A DNA stretch of 51,057 nt from Muribaculaceae bacterium. Its GTDB lineage: Bacteria > Bacteroidota > Bacteroidia > Bacteroidales > Muribaculaceae. Location of the stretch: the NCBI GenBank assembly GCA_017621055.1, contig JAGATX010000014.1:1-51057 (forward strand), read 5' to 3'. Of the stretch, positions 19,301-27,459 are shown piece after piece. The stretch's first letter is position 1; each line of letters starts with the position of its first letter. The notes beneath the pieces are model-generated. The model was not told the origin of the DNA and did not search any database. It worked only from the letters and a program-made list of their open reading frames with translations. Both the position numbers and the translations under genes were made by a program.

Positions 19301-19485
19301 GGTACATTGATTGAATAATGACCGTCGATGTCGGTAACAGCACCTCCGGGAAGGCCTTTCACCACTACCGACGCTCCCGTGACCGGCTCTCCGTCGGACG
19401 CCTGCGTTACCGTGCCTGTGACGGTACGCCCGTAGCCCAGAAGCGCTATCAGGGAAAAGAACAGTAAAAATAGCTGTTTTTTCAT
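16399..19485 (-). CDS. SusC/RagA-family TonB-linked outer-membrane receptor
   Basis: 1028 residues from the ATG at 19485 (MKKQLFLLFFSLIALLGYG signal peptide); the frame is open 19 codons further upstream but those residues do not fit a signal. The carboxypeptidase-regulatory-like domain is at about 22-100 (VTGTVTQASDGEPVTGASV, ending SEVVVTAMG). It is followed by the TonB plug with the SusC signature (LFVVDGMPIRGG, SVLKGAAASALYGQEGANGVILITTKG), then a 22-strand-type barrel ending in aromatic Phe (LNVTF). It imports an oligosaccharide or peptide bound by its SusD lid, energised by TonB. No glycosidase, peptidase, sensor or sigma/anti-sigma gene lies in the operon, so the substrate cannot be deduced. 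The candidate promoter and operator-like repeat lie about 100 bases upstream. Confidence 0.96.
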   Translation of the reverse strand: MKKQLFLLFFSLIALLGYGRTVTGTVTQASDGEPVTGASVVVKGLPGGAVTDIDGHYSINVPDDKDILQFSFVGMRPMEVRIAGRSVVDVAMEENSEVLSEVVVTAMGQSQEKSKLNFSVQELRSDDVIAGQSSNFVNSLQGKVAGLQVSTAGGSPNSASQIVIRAISSVNPSQSNEPLFVVDGMPIRGGGSAMADLNPSDIESMSVLKGAAASALYGQEGANGVILITTKGGKDGKVTVTVNGGWEFSNVLRNVRLQDEFLPGAAGFYTTNASGGWGPRRQADDPYYDNLGNFLGTGFMQKYDLSLSGGNEKFSTYASASFMDNQGVVPRDFKKKLTVFVKGEFNPSEQVKIMLSANFINNDSRGFGNSMSTVYGWGFNRDMSDYALPNGLPNWSNRYDAWDELTNAQRLGATLSPYYGRYMDHSSSKGSRVIINGSISYTPIKNLTFTGKVNYDLGNSHYESSTRPRYVKTDLILDPDGNFDSSLQEDFDSRMGTYVYSPSRAERVTAQLLGNYYWEINEDFNLNFFLGGEYSESNGLSGNFGGKHFIIDGDYYSFNNLDKQYFGVGTGDYQLTLNHSKRNKYGYFGEIRFDYNKIIQLSATGRIDGSSTLKQVKSHYWYPSLTGGIIFTELFGIRSKVFNYGKIRGNWAKVGKDAPACVFSDNYKQWTNFPDGGFGVNPTLSKAIWLEPEMTGSWEVGADLRFFNNRTRLDVAYYNTTVDNQIVTVRVSPSSGTILQTRNEGTIENSGIEVTFNQDIITGRDWNWTATLNFSHNRGRLKSLPEGVSELTNGQYGDIFPTAYVGQATTSLSGIDYQRTPDGSVLIDASGYPIISPKKDTFIGNREPDCLIGLGSTVSWRDLSLSFLLDGRVGGDVANVTGRGQYSNGMDARLARYRNHKVVFKGVVDNGDGTYSPNTTPVILDQSTISNYIYTVSSNFIEDGSYLRLSHVTLAYDFSNLMRRLGSRNPVKGLKLSFTGRNLFLITRYSGADPQVMPAATGGTGAMGIDNYSVPSMRSYNINLNVTF

Positions 19486-19584
19486 AATTAACTGGTTTAT
19501 TTCATGGTTGTTTTCAGTTTCAGAGTAAGGACACCGCTCCAACCTTTTTATTTAAGGTATATAGCACGGCGTTTTATTCTTTTT

Positions 19585-19621
19585 TTGCAATAATGGCACA
19601 AACTTAATATAATTATTGCAA
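19585..19621 (-). promoter_or_regulatory. Candidate SusC operon promoter inside a 10-bp inverted repeat
   Basis: TTGCAATAAT (19585-19594) and ATTATTGCAA (19612-19621) form a perfect inverted repeat with a 17-base spacer. The minus-strand -7 box TAAGTTTG (19599-19606) lies in the spacer. I see no good -33 box at the expected distance, which suggests an activator-dependent or repressed promoter. The repeat could be a regulator site spanning the transcription start. Confidence 0.5.
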
Positions 19622-19741
19622 ATATTCATAAGGGTAACCATTCGTTTTTAGATTTTTTAATGATTGGGCATCGTTTTTAACAGCGTCGCACCCTCGTTTT
19701 TACATATCGTTCTGCACAATGCCGCTTCACCACGCCGGCTG

Positions 19742-19774
19742 TTGGCGCTGTTTGGGGAATTTTGCGTATCTTTG
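19742..19774 (+). promoter_or_regulatory. Candidate trmD promoter
   Basis: TATCTTTG (19767-19774) is a perfect Bacteroidales -7 box, 33 bases before the trmD start. A weak -33 (TTGG, 19742-19745) lies 21 bases upstream. Together with the SusC promoter it accounts for the otherwise gene-free 19486-19807. Confidence 0.6.
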
Positions 19775-19807
19775 CGGCCGTAATTCAACCCACTACCCTC
19801 CCACCGA

Positions 19808-20485
19808 ATGAGAATAGATATACTGACTGTCCTGCCCGAGATGCTCGAGTCGCCGCTCAACAATTCCATCGTTCAGCGAGCCCGCAACAAAGGCCTGGTG
19901 GACTTACACATACACAATCTGCGCGACTATACCACCAACCGCTACCGCAAGGTCGACGACTATCCCTTCGGCGGCGATGCCGGCATGGTGATACAGATCG
20001 AGCCCGTAGACCGCGCCATCTCCGCCCTCAAGGCCGAAAGGAACTACGACGAAGTGATTTTCACGGCTCCCGACGGCGAACTCCTCACCCAGCCTATGGT
20101 CAACAGCCTGTCGCTATGCGAGAACATAATCATACTGTGCGGGCACTACAAGGGCGTGGACTACCGAATTCGAGAGCACCTCATAACCCGCGAGATTTCT
20201 ATCGGCGACTATGTGCTCACAGGCGGCGAAATACCTGCGGCCATCATCACCGACGCAATTGTGCGCCTCCTCCCCGGCGCTATCGGCGACGAGCAGAGCG
20301 CTCTCTCCGACTCCTTCCAGGACAATCTGCTCGAGCCGCCAGTATACACCCGTCCCGCCGAATACAAGGGCTGGCGCGTGCCGGACATCCTCCTCTCCGG
20401 ACACCAGGCTAAAATCGAGGAATGGCGCCATCAGCAGAGCATCGAGCGTACACGCCGCCTGCGTCCGGACCTCCTCGCCGACTGA
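19808..20485 (+). CDS. trmD: tRNA (guanine-N1)-methyltransferase TrmD
   Basis: 225 residues, the usual length. TrmD transfers a methyl group from S-adenosylmethionine to N1 of G37 in tRNAs with G36, preventing +1 frameshifts. Family hallmarks are seen in order: the [12 protein letters not shown] start, [11 protein letters not shown] (about 51-61), [13 protein letters not shown], the SAM-binding trefoil-knot part [15 protein letters not shown], and the C-terminal [13 protein letters not shown]. The start ATG is 34 bases downstream of a good -7 box. It is transcribed divergently from the SusC operon and is followed by a hairpin with a T run. Confidence 0.97.
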   Translation: MRIDILTVLPEMLESPLNNSIVQRARNKGLVDLHIHNLRDYTTNRYRKVDDYPFGGDAGMVIQIEPVDRAISALKAERNYDEVIFTAPDGELLTQPMVNSLSLCENIIILCGHYKGVDYRIREHLITREISIGDYVLTGGEIPAAIITDAIVRLLPGAIGDEQSALSDSFQDNLLEPPVYTRPAEYKGWRVPDILLSGHQAKIEEWRHQQSIERTRRLRPDLLAD

Positions 20486-20546
20486 CCCTCCCGACCACAG
20501 ATAACCGCCGTTTGTTGGTCAAAACATCGCGGATTGTAACCCATAT

Positions 20547-20577
20547 GGCCGATCGGTTTTGCCCGGCCGGCCTTTTT
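20547..20577 (+). terminator. Intrinsic terminator after trmD
   Basis: GGCCGATCGG (20547-20556) pairs with CCGGCCGGCC (20563-20572), apart from an A-C mismatch and a T-G wobble, and is followed by TTTTT. It is 61 bases past the trmD stop. The rest of the 213-base gap before the next gene shows no clear promoter. Confidence 0.7.
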
Positions 20578-20698
20578 AACGTATTTTGCGCCTCGATAAC
20601 TTCTCGCGGAGTCCGTTAAATAATCTCACGGCTGTCGGCCAAACGAGGAGCTCGATTGTTACAATACTACAACAAACACGTTTCAACTCATCGGCTAT

Positions 20699-21562
20699 AT
20701 GAAAAACCTGCTCAAATTCATCACTCTGCTCCTTGCCGCCGTCGCCACCGCGCCTGCCGCAAGCCCCGCCGAGATAGCCGTGTTCGAAACCACCGTCGAA
20801 CGTATCGACATAACCTTGCCAACTGTCGCGCAGGCCCGTATCGATACCTCAGCCTTCGCCGCGACCGACCTAAAGACAGCCAAAGGCACATTGCCCTCTG
20901 TTTATGCTCTCCCCTACTCCCTTACAACCAACGTTCCGGACTGGAAACACCTATGGATCAACTCGGCAATTTTCGCCGGCGCCTACGTAGGCACCCTCGC
21001 CGTGCTTGAATGCCTCCCCGAAGGCGCCACCAACTGGAACCGAACGACGATAGAGAACACTCCGTGGTACCGTCGGTGGTGGAAAAACGTGGTGCGCAAA
21101 GGTCCCGAATGGGACGGTGACGACGTGATTTTCAACTATGTGCTTCATCCCTATGCCGGTGCCGTATACTTCATGGCGGCGCGCTCAAACGGCTTCAACT
21201 TCTACCGGTCGCTGCTCTACAGCGCAATAGTGAGCACCATAGGCTGGGAATTCGGCATCGAGGGAACAATGGAGCGCCCTTCCATTCAGGACATATTCAT
21301 CACGCCGGTGGTAGGCAGCGCCGTGGGCGAACTCTTCTACATCCTCAAGCGCCACATCGCCGCCAACGACTACCATCTTTTCGGCAGCCCGGTGCTGGGC
21401 AACATCGTGGCCTTCCTCATCGACCCCGTAAACGAGCTCGTGGGCTACTTCGGCCACAATCCGGCGCGGCATCTGCACGCGGTGCCGGCCGGCCTCACCT
21501 CGTCGCTCACGCCCGTGGCCCTTCCCGGCGGTTTCGGCGTGGCCTTCAGCTGCACATTCTGA
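20699..21562 (+). CDS. DUF3943 domain-containing envelope protein
   Basis: 287 residues with a signal peptide (MKNLLKFITLLLAAVATAPA). The DUF3943 features follow: a membrane-associated AIFAGAYVGTLAVLE segment, WWKNVVRKGPEWDGDDVIFNYVLHPYAG, then YFMAARSNGFNFYRSLLYS, FGIEGTMERPSIQDIFITPVVGS and a glycine-rich end. This family is widespread in Bacteroidetes and of unknown function; predicted envelope location and repeated hydrophobic segments suggest a small membrane protein. Its last 17 bases overlap the 3' end of the convergent gene on the other strand. Confidence 0.88.
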   Translation: MKNLLKFITLLLAAVATAPAASPAEIAVFETTVERIDITLPTVAQARIDTSAFAATDLKTAKGTLPSVYALPYSLTTNVPDWKHLWINSAIFAGAYVGTLAVLECLPEGATNWNRTTIENTPWYRRWWKNVVRKGPEWDGDDVIFNYVLHPYAGAVYFMAARSNGFNFYRSLLYSAIVSTIGWEFGIEGTMERPSIQDIFITPVVGSAVGELFYILKRHIAANDYHLFGSPVLGNIVAFLIDPVNELVGYFGHNPARHLHAVPAGLTSSLTPVALPGGFGVAFSCTF

Positions 21563-22004
21563 CAATGTCGGCTGCTGCCGCGCCCTCCATGTCGGCGAGG
21601 GTCAGATGGCGGCCTCGCCCCCGGCGGCAGCGGCTCAATGCATGCTCGGCATAGCCGGCGTCGGCGTCGGCAACGAGTATATCTATGCCACCCCATGCCC
21701 TGAAGAGATTTTCCACGGATCTGTCGGCGTCGAGAGGGAGGGCCCGGGCGCCGTTGGCCTGCGCCAGCCGGTTGCCGGCAGCGGCATCGGCACAACGGAA
21801 GGCCACCCGGCAGCCCGCATCCACAAAAGCATCCACAAGAGCGGCCAGCGCGTCCGTCAGGGTGCCTCCGCCGTCCACCAGAACGCGCACACCGGCCAGC
21901 GGCAGCCCTTCGCCGGCACCGTGAAGACGCGGCGTGTGGTGCGCCGGGCGCGGTGTCTGTCGCCGGTACTCTTCCATTTTATTTTCGAGGTAATTGTCGG
22001 CCAT
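21546..22004 (-). CDS. Short SDR-like (Rossmann-fold) protein, probably degenerate
   Basis: 152 residues. The MADNYLENKMEEYRR start is the one commonly seen on Bacteroidales short-chain-dehydrogenase-like proteins. After a proline-rich linker comes a Rossmann-like unit: VRVLVDGGGTLTDALAALVDAF, then DAGCRVAFRCAD, a LPLDADRSVENL strand and GGIDILVADADAG. The usual TGxxxGIG is replaced by DGGGTLTDA, and the protein stops before any Ser-Tyr-Lys catalytic triad. It is therefore either a cofactor-binding remnant or a diverged non-enzymatic member. A Shine-Dalgarno-like AAGGAAG precedes the ATG, and a -7 box lies at 22042-22049. The 3' end overlaps the DUF3943 gene by 17 bases, convergent. Confidence 0.65.
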   Translation of the reverse strand: MADNYLENKMEEYRRQTPRPAHHTPRLHGAGEGLPLAGVRVLVDGGGTLTDALAALVDAFVDAGCRVAFRCADAAAGNRLAQANGARALPLDADRSVENLFRAWGGIDILVADADAGYAEHALSRCRRGRGRHLTLADMEGAAAADIVRMCS

Positions 22005-22041
22005 TTTCTCACTTCCTTAATAAATATGTGTATTTCGGCTG

Positions 22042-22049
22042 CAAAATTA
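22042..22049 (-). promoter_or_regulatory. Candidate -7 box for the SDR-like gene
   Basis: TAATTTTG on the minus strand is a perfect -7 box, 37 bases upstream of the ATG. No clear -33 match at 19-21 bases. It overlaps the region of the divergent transporter promoter. Confidence 0.5.
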
Positions 22050-22079
22050 GAAAATTAAGCGCAAAAATTCGTAACTTTG
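22047..22079 (+). promoter_or_regulatory. Candidate promoter of the AspT-like transporter gene
   Basis: TAACTTTG (22072-22079) is a perfect -7 box; TTAG (22047-22050), 21 bases upstream, is a weak -33. It lies back to back with the minus-strand -7 box at 22042-22049, making a compact divergent promoter pair. Confidence 0.55.
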
Positions 22080-22140
22080 CACCACGGTTTCCAAACTCCG
22101 GGTATAAACAGAAGAGAAAAGAGCGTTTAAAGCGTTTAAA

Positions 22141-23802
22141 ATGGATATACTTAATTTATTCTTACCGGGGAGCACCTCGCTGGCAAACACGCTGGTGCTC
22201 TACTCGTTCGTGATAGCCCTTGGTGTGTTCATCGGCAAGATAAAGGTGTTCGGCGTATCGCTCGGCGTCACCTTTGTGCTTTTTGTCGGCATTCTGATGG
22301 GGCATTTCGGATATGTTGTCGACGGCGATGTCCTTAAGTTCGTGCGCGAGTTCGGCCTTATCCTCTTTATCTTCTCCATCGGCCTGCAGGTAGGTCCCGG
22401 CTTCTTCTCGTCGTTCAAGGAGGGAGGCATCCGGCTCAACGCCCTGGCAGTATTGGCCATAGCCCTGAACGTAGGCATCGCCCTGACCATCTACGGCATG
22501 GGGTGGATCACCGATGTGGCTGCATTGGTGGGCGTGCTCAGCGGCGCTGTGACCAATACTCCCGGCCTCGCCGCCGCACAGCAGACCATCACCACGGCTC
22601 CGCAGGCAGCCGCCGACGCCGCCAACACAATGGCAAACGGCTATGCCGCAGCGTATCCCCTTGGCGTACTCGGCATTATCATGGCAATGTTCATAATCAA
22701 GGGCCTTTTCCGCATACGCACCGACGATGAAGTTGCGAAAATCACCGCCGAGCAGGAGGACAGCCACCTCAAGCCCTTCCTCCTCACCGTGAAAGTCACA
22801 AACTCGCTGGTCGACGGAAAAACGCTGCTCCAGCTCCATGATATCGTGCAGACCAACTTTGTGGTATCGCGCCTGATGGGCGGCGACGGACAGATAACCA
22901 TCCCCAAGTCGAGTACGGCAATCCATACCGGCGACCTGCTGCTTATAGTGTGCTCCGCCGCCGACGTAGACCGTTTCAAGGCCGTCATCGGACCCGAAGC
23001 CACTATGGACTGGCAGTCGGCACCCACGCCCGTGTATTCCCGCCGCATAGTGGTTACACGCAGCGAATACAACGGCGTGGCATTAGGCTCGCTGCGTCTC
23101 CATAACGGCTACCAGCTCAACTGCACGCGCGTGAACCGCGCCGGTGTGGATCTGCTGGCATCGCCGAGTCTGCGCCTGCAGATGGGCGACCGCATAACTG
23201 TCGTAGGCAACCTCGAGGACATCGACCGTCTGGCATCGCGGCTGGGAAACTCCATGAAACGCCTGGACCAGCCCAACCTCATCACCATATTCGTGGGCAT
23301 CATCCTGGGTATCGCCCTGGGCAGCATCGACATAGGCTATGGCATGAAACTTGGCCTGGCCGGCGGCCCCCTGGTTGTGGCCATCCTGCTCAGCCGGTTC
23401 GGCTACAAGGCCAAACTGGTGACCTACACCTCGTCGGCGGCGTCGCTGCTGCTGCGCGAGCTGGGCATATGTCTGTTCCTGGCATCTGTAGGCATCGCCG
23501 CCGGCGCTGAATTCGCACAGACGGTATTCACCGCCGAAGGCCTGCGCTGGGTGCTCTGCGGCTTCGCTATCACAATCATCCCTCTGCTTGTTATCGGCTT
23601 GATAGCCCGCGGGTGCTACAAAATCAACTATCTCTCCATCATGGGCCTCATGTCGGGCAGCTGCACCGATCCTCCCGCCCTCGCATTCGCCAACAACTCC
23701 ACGGCCAACGACGCCCCCGCCGTGGCATATTCCACGGTCTACCCTCTCACCATGTTCCTGCGTGTGGTCACCGCCCAGGCGCTGGTGCTCTGCCTGCTTT
23801 AG
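22141..23802 (+). CDS. AspT/YidE/YbjL-family putative transporter
   Basis: 553 residues. Two halves of about five membrane helices each (about 15-180 and 380-550) flank two RCK_C / TrkA-C-like cytoplasmic domains (about 205-370, for example TLLQLHDIVQTNFVVSRLMGG and LHNGYQLNCTRVNRAGVDLL). Each half carries the duplicated AspT motif: GVLSGAVTNTPGLAAAQ in the first and GLMSGSCTDPPALAFAN in the second. The family includes the aspartate:alanine antiporter of lactic acid bacteria, but most members have unknown substrates. The stop codon is TAG. The alkaline phosphatase gene starts 29 bases downstream. Confidence 0.92.
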   Translation: MDILNLFLPGSTSLANTLVLYSFVIALGVFIGKIKVFGVSLGVTFVLFVGILMGHFGYVVDGDVLKFVREFGLILFIFSIGLQVGPGFFSSFKEGGIRLNALAVLAIALNVGIALTIYGMGWITDVAALVGVLSGAVTNTPGLAAAQQTITTAPQAAADAANTMANGYAAAYPLGVLGIIMAMFIIKGLFRIRTDDEVAKITAEQEDSHLKPFLLTVKVTNSLVDGKTLLQLHDIVQTNFVVSRLMGGDGQITIPKSSTAIHTGDLLLIVCSAADVDRFKAVIGPEATMDWQSAPTPVYSRRIVVTRSEYNGVALGSLRLHNGYQLNCTRVNRAGVDLLASPSLRLQMGDRITVVGNLEDIDRLASRLGNSMKRLDQPNLITIFVGIILGIALGSIDIGYGMKLGLAGGPLVVAILLSRFGYKAKLVTYTSSAASLLLRELGICLFLASVGIAAGAEFAQTVFTAEGLRWVLCGFAITIIPLLVIGLIARGCYKINYLSIMGLMSGSCTDPPALAFANNSTANDAPAVAYSTVYPLTMFLRVVTAQALVLCLL

Positions 23803-23831
23803 CAACTGAAAAACAACTAAAATACAATGCC

Positions 23832-25214
23832 ATGAAACTGCGCAACATAGCAACAGCACTGGCGCTTGGCGCCGTCCTGGCCGCCTCCGCTCAATCGCCC
23901 AAATACATATTCCTCTACGTCGGCGACGGCATGGGCATGGGTCCCGTCAACGCCGCCGAGACTTATAACCGCATGGTGCTCCGCGGCAGCGAGCCCCTGC
24001 TGATGAACACCTTCCCCGTGGTGGGCTGGTGCCAGACTTATTCGGCGAGCGCTCCCGTCACCGACAGCGCCGCCGCCGGCACCGCCTTCAGCACTGGCGC
24101 AAAAACACGCAACGGCATGCTGGGCATGAATCCCGACACGGTGGCCGTCAACTCCGTTGCCGCCGACCTGTTCGCCGCCGGCTGGGGTGTGGGAATCGCC
24201 ACCTCAGTGGCCGCCGACGACGCCACCCCCGGTGCCTTCTATGCCCATGTGCCTTACCGCAAGATGTACGCCGCCATCGACAGCGCATTTGCCGCCAGCG
24301 GATACCAGTATCTTGCCGGCGCAGGTCTTCAGGGGCTTGCCGACGCCGACGGAAACCCGACGGCGGCGGCGCGCGCCTTCACCGCCGAGGGCATAACGGT
24401 GGTACGCGGTCCCGAGAACGCCATGACCCCCGTCGCCGGCCGAAAAGTGCTGCTCAACCCCGAAGGCTCGGCGCCATGGAACATCAGCTATACCATCGAC
24501 TCTGTCAGCGGCGTGCTCAGTCTGCCTCTCATAGCCGAGAGTTGCCTGGCCCACCTGCAGGCAACGTCGCCCGACCGTTTCTTCGTCATGATCGAAGGCG
24601 GCAACATAGACCATGCCCTCCATGCAAACGACGGAGGCGCCGCCGTAAAGGAAATCCTCAATTTCAACGACGCCATTGCCGTGGCCTTCGACTTCTACAA
24701 GGCACATCCCGACGAAACCCTCATCATAGTCACCGCCGACCATGATACCGGCGGCATGGCCCTGGGATGGAACGCCATCTCCGGCATCGGCAACATCGAC
24801 TATCAGCGAGTGTCCAAAGAACAGTTCTCCACCTATTGCAAATCGCTGCTGCGCGACCGCCGCATATACCGCTGGGACGACATGAAAGAGTACCTGCGCG
24901 AAAATCTGGGACTGTACGGCCCGATAGCCGTCGGCGAACAGCAGGACGAGCGCCTGCGCAACCTCTTCGACGCCACCTTCGAACTGCGCAACACCGCCGA
25001 CCAGGAGACTCTCTACGCCAATTTCAACGCCTTCGCCGTTGAGGTCTTCAAAATCTTCAACGACGCCGCCGGCTTTGCCTTCACCACCACAGGCCATTCC
25101 GGCAACCCCGTGCCTCTCTATGCCGTGGGCTGTGGCGCCGACCTTTTCAAAGGCTTCAACAACAATATCGACATCGCCGCGCGCATACGCGCCATCGCCG
25201 GCCTTTCCCGATAA
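23832..25214 (+). CDS. Alkaline phosphatase family protein
   Basis: 460 residues from the ATG at 23832 (signal peptide MKLRNIATALALGAVLAAS); the frame remains open upstream inside the transporter gene but only as a shadow. The PhoA-type core is complete: metal ligand in YVGDGMGMG (Asp32), nucleophile Ser79 in VTDSAAAGTAFSTG, VAADDATPGAFYAHV, MIEGGNIDHALHANDGG, TADHDTGG and TTGHSGNPVP. It releases phosphate from phosphomonoesters in the periplasm. It lies between the transporter (29-base gap) and rsmA (6-base gap), so it is probably co-transcribed with rsmA and mgtE. Confidence 0.94.
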   Translation: MKLRNIATALALGAVLAASAQSPKYIFLYVGDGMGMGPVNAAETYNRMVLRGSEPLLMNTFPVVGWCQTYSASAPVTDSAAAGTAFSTGAKTRNGMLGMNPDTVAVNSVAADLFAAGWGVGIATSVAADDATPGAFYAHVPYRKMYAAIDSAFAASGYQYLAGAGLQGLADADGNPTAAARAFTAEGITVVRGPENAMTPVAGRKVLLNPEGSAPWNISYTIDSVSGVLSLPLIAESCLAHLQATSPDRFFVMIEGGNIDHALHANDGGAAVKEILNFNDAIAVAFDFYKAHPDETLIIVTADHDTGGMALGWNAISGIGNIDYQRVSKEQFSTYCKSLLRDRRIYRWDDMKEYLRENLGLYGPIAVGEQQDERLRNLFDATFELRNTADQETLYANFNAFAVEVFKIFNDAAGFAFTTTGHSGNPVPLYAVGCGADLFKGFNNNIDIAARIRAIAGLSR

Positions 25215-25220
25215 TCTGCC

Positions 25221-26018
25221 GTGACAGCAGTACGCCCCAAAAAAGCCCTCGGCCAGCACTTTCTCAACGATCTGGGAATAGCGCGGCGCATAGCCTCCAC
25301 CCTCGACGACTACGCCGGCCTGCCGGTGCTGGAGATAGGTCCCGGCATGGGCGTGCTCACCCGTTTTCTGCTCGAGACTCACCCCGCAGACCGCCTCACC
25401 CTGGTGGAAATAGACAGCGAGAGCGTGGAATACCTGCGCCGCACGCTCCCCGAACCGCAGCCGCGTATTGTGGAGGGCGATTTCCTGCGCGAGAACCTTA
25501 CGGAGCTCATGCCCGGTGTCGATGGCCCCCTGTGCGTTATCGGCAACTACCCGTACAACATATCATCGCAGATTTTCTTCCGCGTGCTGGACTGGAAAGA
25601 CCGCGTGACCTGTTGCTCCGGGATGCTCCAGCGCGAAGTCGCCGAACGTCTGGCAGCGCCGCCCGGCACCAAGACGCGAGGTATACTCAGCGTGCTCCTT
25701 CAGGCTTGGTACGACGTGGAATATCTCTTCACCGTCAGCGAAAACGTGTTCACGCCGCCACCAAAGGTCAAGAGCGGAGTGATACGCATGCGCCGTAACG
25801 ACGTCACCGACCTGGGGTGCGACCCCGCCCTGTTCCGCACGGTGGTGAAAACCGTGTTCGGACAGCGCAGAAAGACAATACGCAACAGCGCGCGGGCGCT
25901 CGTGCCCTCCGGCGCCGACACCTCTGCCCTGCCATGGGCCGCCGAGCGCCCCGAGCAGCTCTCCGTGGCGCAGTTTATAGAGCTAACCTCTCACATTCAG
26001 GCACTTCGCAGCTCATGA
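25221..26018 (+). CDS. rsmA: 16S rRNA (adenine1518/1519-N6)-dimethyltransferase RsmA (KsgA)
   Basis: 265 residues, GTG start at 25221, 6 bases after the preceding stop; the next residues MTAVRPKKALGQHFL fit the family start. RsmA dimethylates two adjacent adenines in the 3' hairpin of 16S rRNA during late 30S assembly. Visible motifs: QHFLND, the SAM-binding LEIGPGMGVLT (about 37-47), and the catalytic GNYPYNIS (about 107-114). Its TGA stop overlaps the mgtE ATG in an ATGA junction, indicating translational coupling. Confidence 0.97.
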   Translation: MTAVRPKKALGQHFLNDLGIARRIASTLDDYAGLPVLEIGPGMGVLTRFLLETHPADRLTLVEIDSESVEYLRRTLPEPQPRIVEGDFLRENLTELMPGVDGPLCVIGNYPYNISSQIFFRVLDWKDRVTCCSGMLQREVAERLAAPPGTKTRGILSVLLQAWYDVEYLFTVSENVFTPPPKVKSGVIRMRRNDVTDLGCDPALFRTVVKTVFGQRRKTIRNSARALVPSGADTSALPWAAERPEQLSVAQFIELTSHIQALRSS

Positions 26019-27376
26019 AAGAATATACCGACGAATATCTGCAGCACATTGCCGACATCATTGCCGGCGATGACCGCGAGAACGCACGCGAGGAGCTCGC
26101 CAAGCTCCATCCGGCCGACATTGCCGAGCTTTACAGTCACCTCGACCTGCGCCAGAGCGAATATCTGTTCAATCTCCTGGACGAGGAGAAGGCTGCCGAC
26201 GTGCTCATGGAACTCGACGAGGACGACCGCCGCAAGCTCCTCTCCGACATGCCCGCCGAAGAGATTGCCAAGCAGATCGACCACCTCGACACCGACGACG
26301 CCGTAGACCTCATTCAGCAACTCGACGAGCACGAGCGCGACGAAATACTCTCGCACATCGACGATGTGGAGCAGGCCGGCGACATCATAGACCTCCTAAA
26401 ATACGACGAGGACACCGCCGGCGGCCTGATGGGCACCGAGATGATTGTGGTGAACGAGAACTGGAGCATGCCCGAGTGCATAAAGCAGATGCGCCTCCAG
26501 GCCGAGGACATGGACGAGATTTACTACGTCTACGTGGTGGACAACGACTACAAGCTGCGCGGCACATTCCCGCTCAAGAAGATGCTCACCCATCCCTCGG
26601 TAAGCAAAATCAAGCATGTCATGGAGCCGGACCCCGTGTGCGTCAAGGCCGACACGCCCATCGACGACGTGGCCCTCGACTTCGAGAAATACGACCTCGT
26701 GGCCATGCCCGTGGTAGACTCCATAGGCCGACTTCTGGGTCGCATCACCGTCGACGACGTAATGGACCAGGTGCGCGAGGCCTCCGAACGCGACTACCAG
26801 CTGGCATCCGGTCTGTCGTCCGATGTCGACGCCGACGATACCGTCATCGCCCAGACAAAGGCCCGGATACCGTGGCTGCTGGTGGGCATAGCCTCCGGGC
26901 TCCTCGCGTCAGTCATTCTCGGCACCTTCGAGAACCAGCTGCAGGCTGTCACCGCCCTCGCGCTGTTCATTCCCATCATCGGCGGTACCGGCGGCAACGT
27001 CGGCGTGCAGGCCTCAGCCATCGTGGTGCAGGGTCTGGCAAACGGAAGCCTCGATGTCAAGCGCTTTGCCGCCCAACTCGGCAAGGAGCTCGTCATAGGC
27101 CTGCTCAACGCCACAATAATCGCCGCCGTGGTGTTTGTCTACAACCTTATAACCATGCCTGAGGACTTCGCCGTGACCCTCTCGGTGGCACTGTCGCTCT
27201 TCGTGGTGGTGATGTTCGCATCGCTGTTGGGCACCGTCGTGCCCCTCACACTCGAAAAACTCCACATAAACCCGGCGCTGGCCACCGGTCCCTTCATCCA
27301 GATATCGAACGACATCGTCGGCCTGGTGATATATGTCAACATAGCGACCTTCTGCCTCGGCCTATTCGGAAAATAA
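26015..27376 (+). CDS. mgtE: Magnesium transporter MgtE
   Basis: 453 residues from the ATG at 26015, which overlaps the rsmA stop by four bases; the longer open frame upstream is inside rsmA. MgtE is a Mg2+-gated channel. Domains in order: acidic helical N domain (about 10-125, LHPADIAELYSHLD through EILSHIDDVEQA), paired CBS domains (about 130-255, TAGGLMGTEM, ITVDDVMDQV), and five membrane helices (about 275-453) containing the pore-type PIIGGTGGNVGVQAS. All regulatory acidic patches expected for Mg2+ sensing seem present. The rsmA-mgtE pairing is common in Bacteroidales. Confidence 0.96.
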   Translation: MKEYTDEYLQHIADIIAGDDRENAREELAKLHPADIAELYSHLDLRQSEYLFNLLDEEKAADVLMELDEDDRRKLLSDMPAEEIAKQIDHLDTDDAVDLIQQLDEHERDEILSHIDDVEQAGDIIDLLKYDEDTAGGLMGTEMIVVNENWSMPECIKQMRLQAEDMDEIYYVYVVDNDYKLRGTFPLKKMLTHPSVSKIKHVMEPDPVCVKADTPIDDVALDFEKYDLVAMPVVDSIGRLLGRITVDDVMDQVREASERDYQLASGLSSDVDADDTVIAQTKARIPWLLVGIASGLLASVILGTFENQLQAVTALALFIPIIGGTGGNVGVQASAIVVQGLANGSLDVKRFAAQLGKELVIGLLNATIIAAVVFVYNLITMPEDFAVTLSVALSLFVVVMFASLLGTVVPLTLEKLHINPALATGPFIQISNDIVGLVIYVNIATFCLGLFGK

Positions 27377-27380
27377 ACGC

Positions 27381-27417
27381 CGGGGTACCGATCCCCGCTA
27401 CCTAAAGGGCTTTTTTT
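27381..27417 (+). terminator. Possible terminator after mgtE
   Basis: A 5-bp stem (CGGGG 27381-27385 with CCCCG 27393-27397) is followed after 13 bases by seven T (27411-27417). The stem-to-T distance is longer than usual, so this is a weak call. Confidence 0.4.
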
Positions 27418-27459
27418 CACTTTTTAAGCCATAAAAAAGCGAATATAAAGTTTTTTTAG

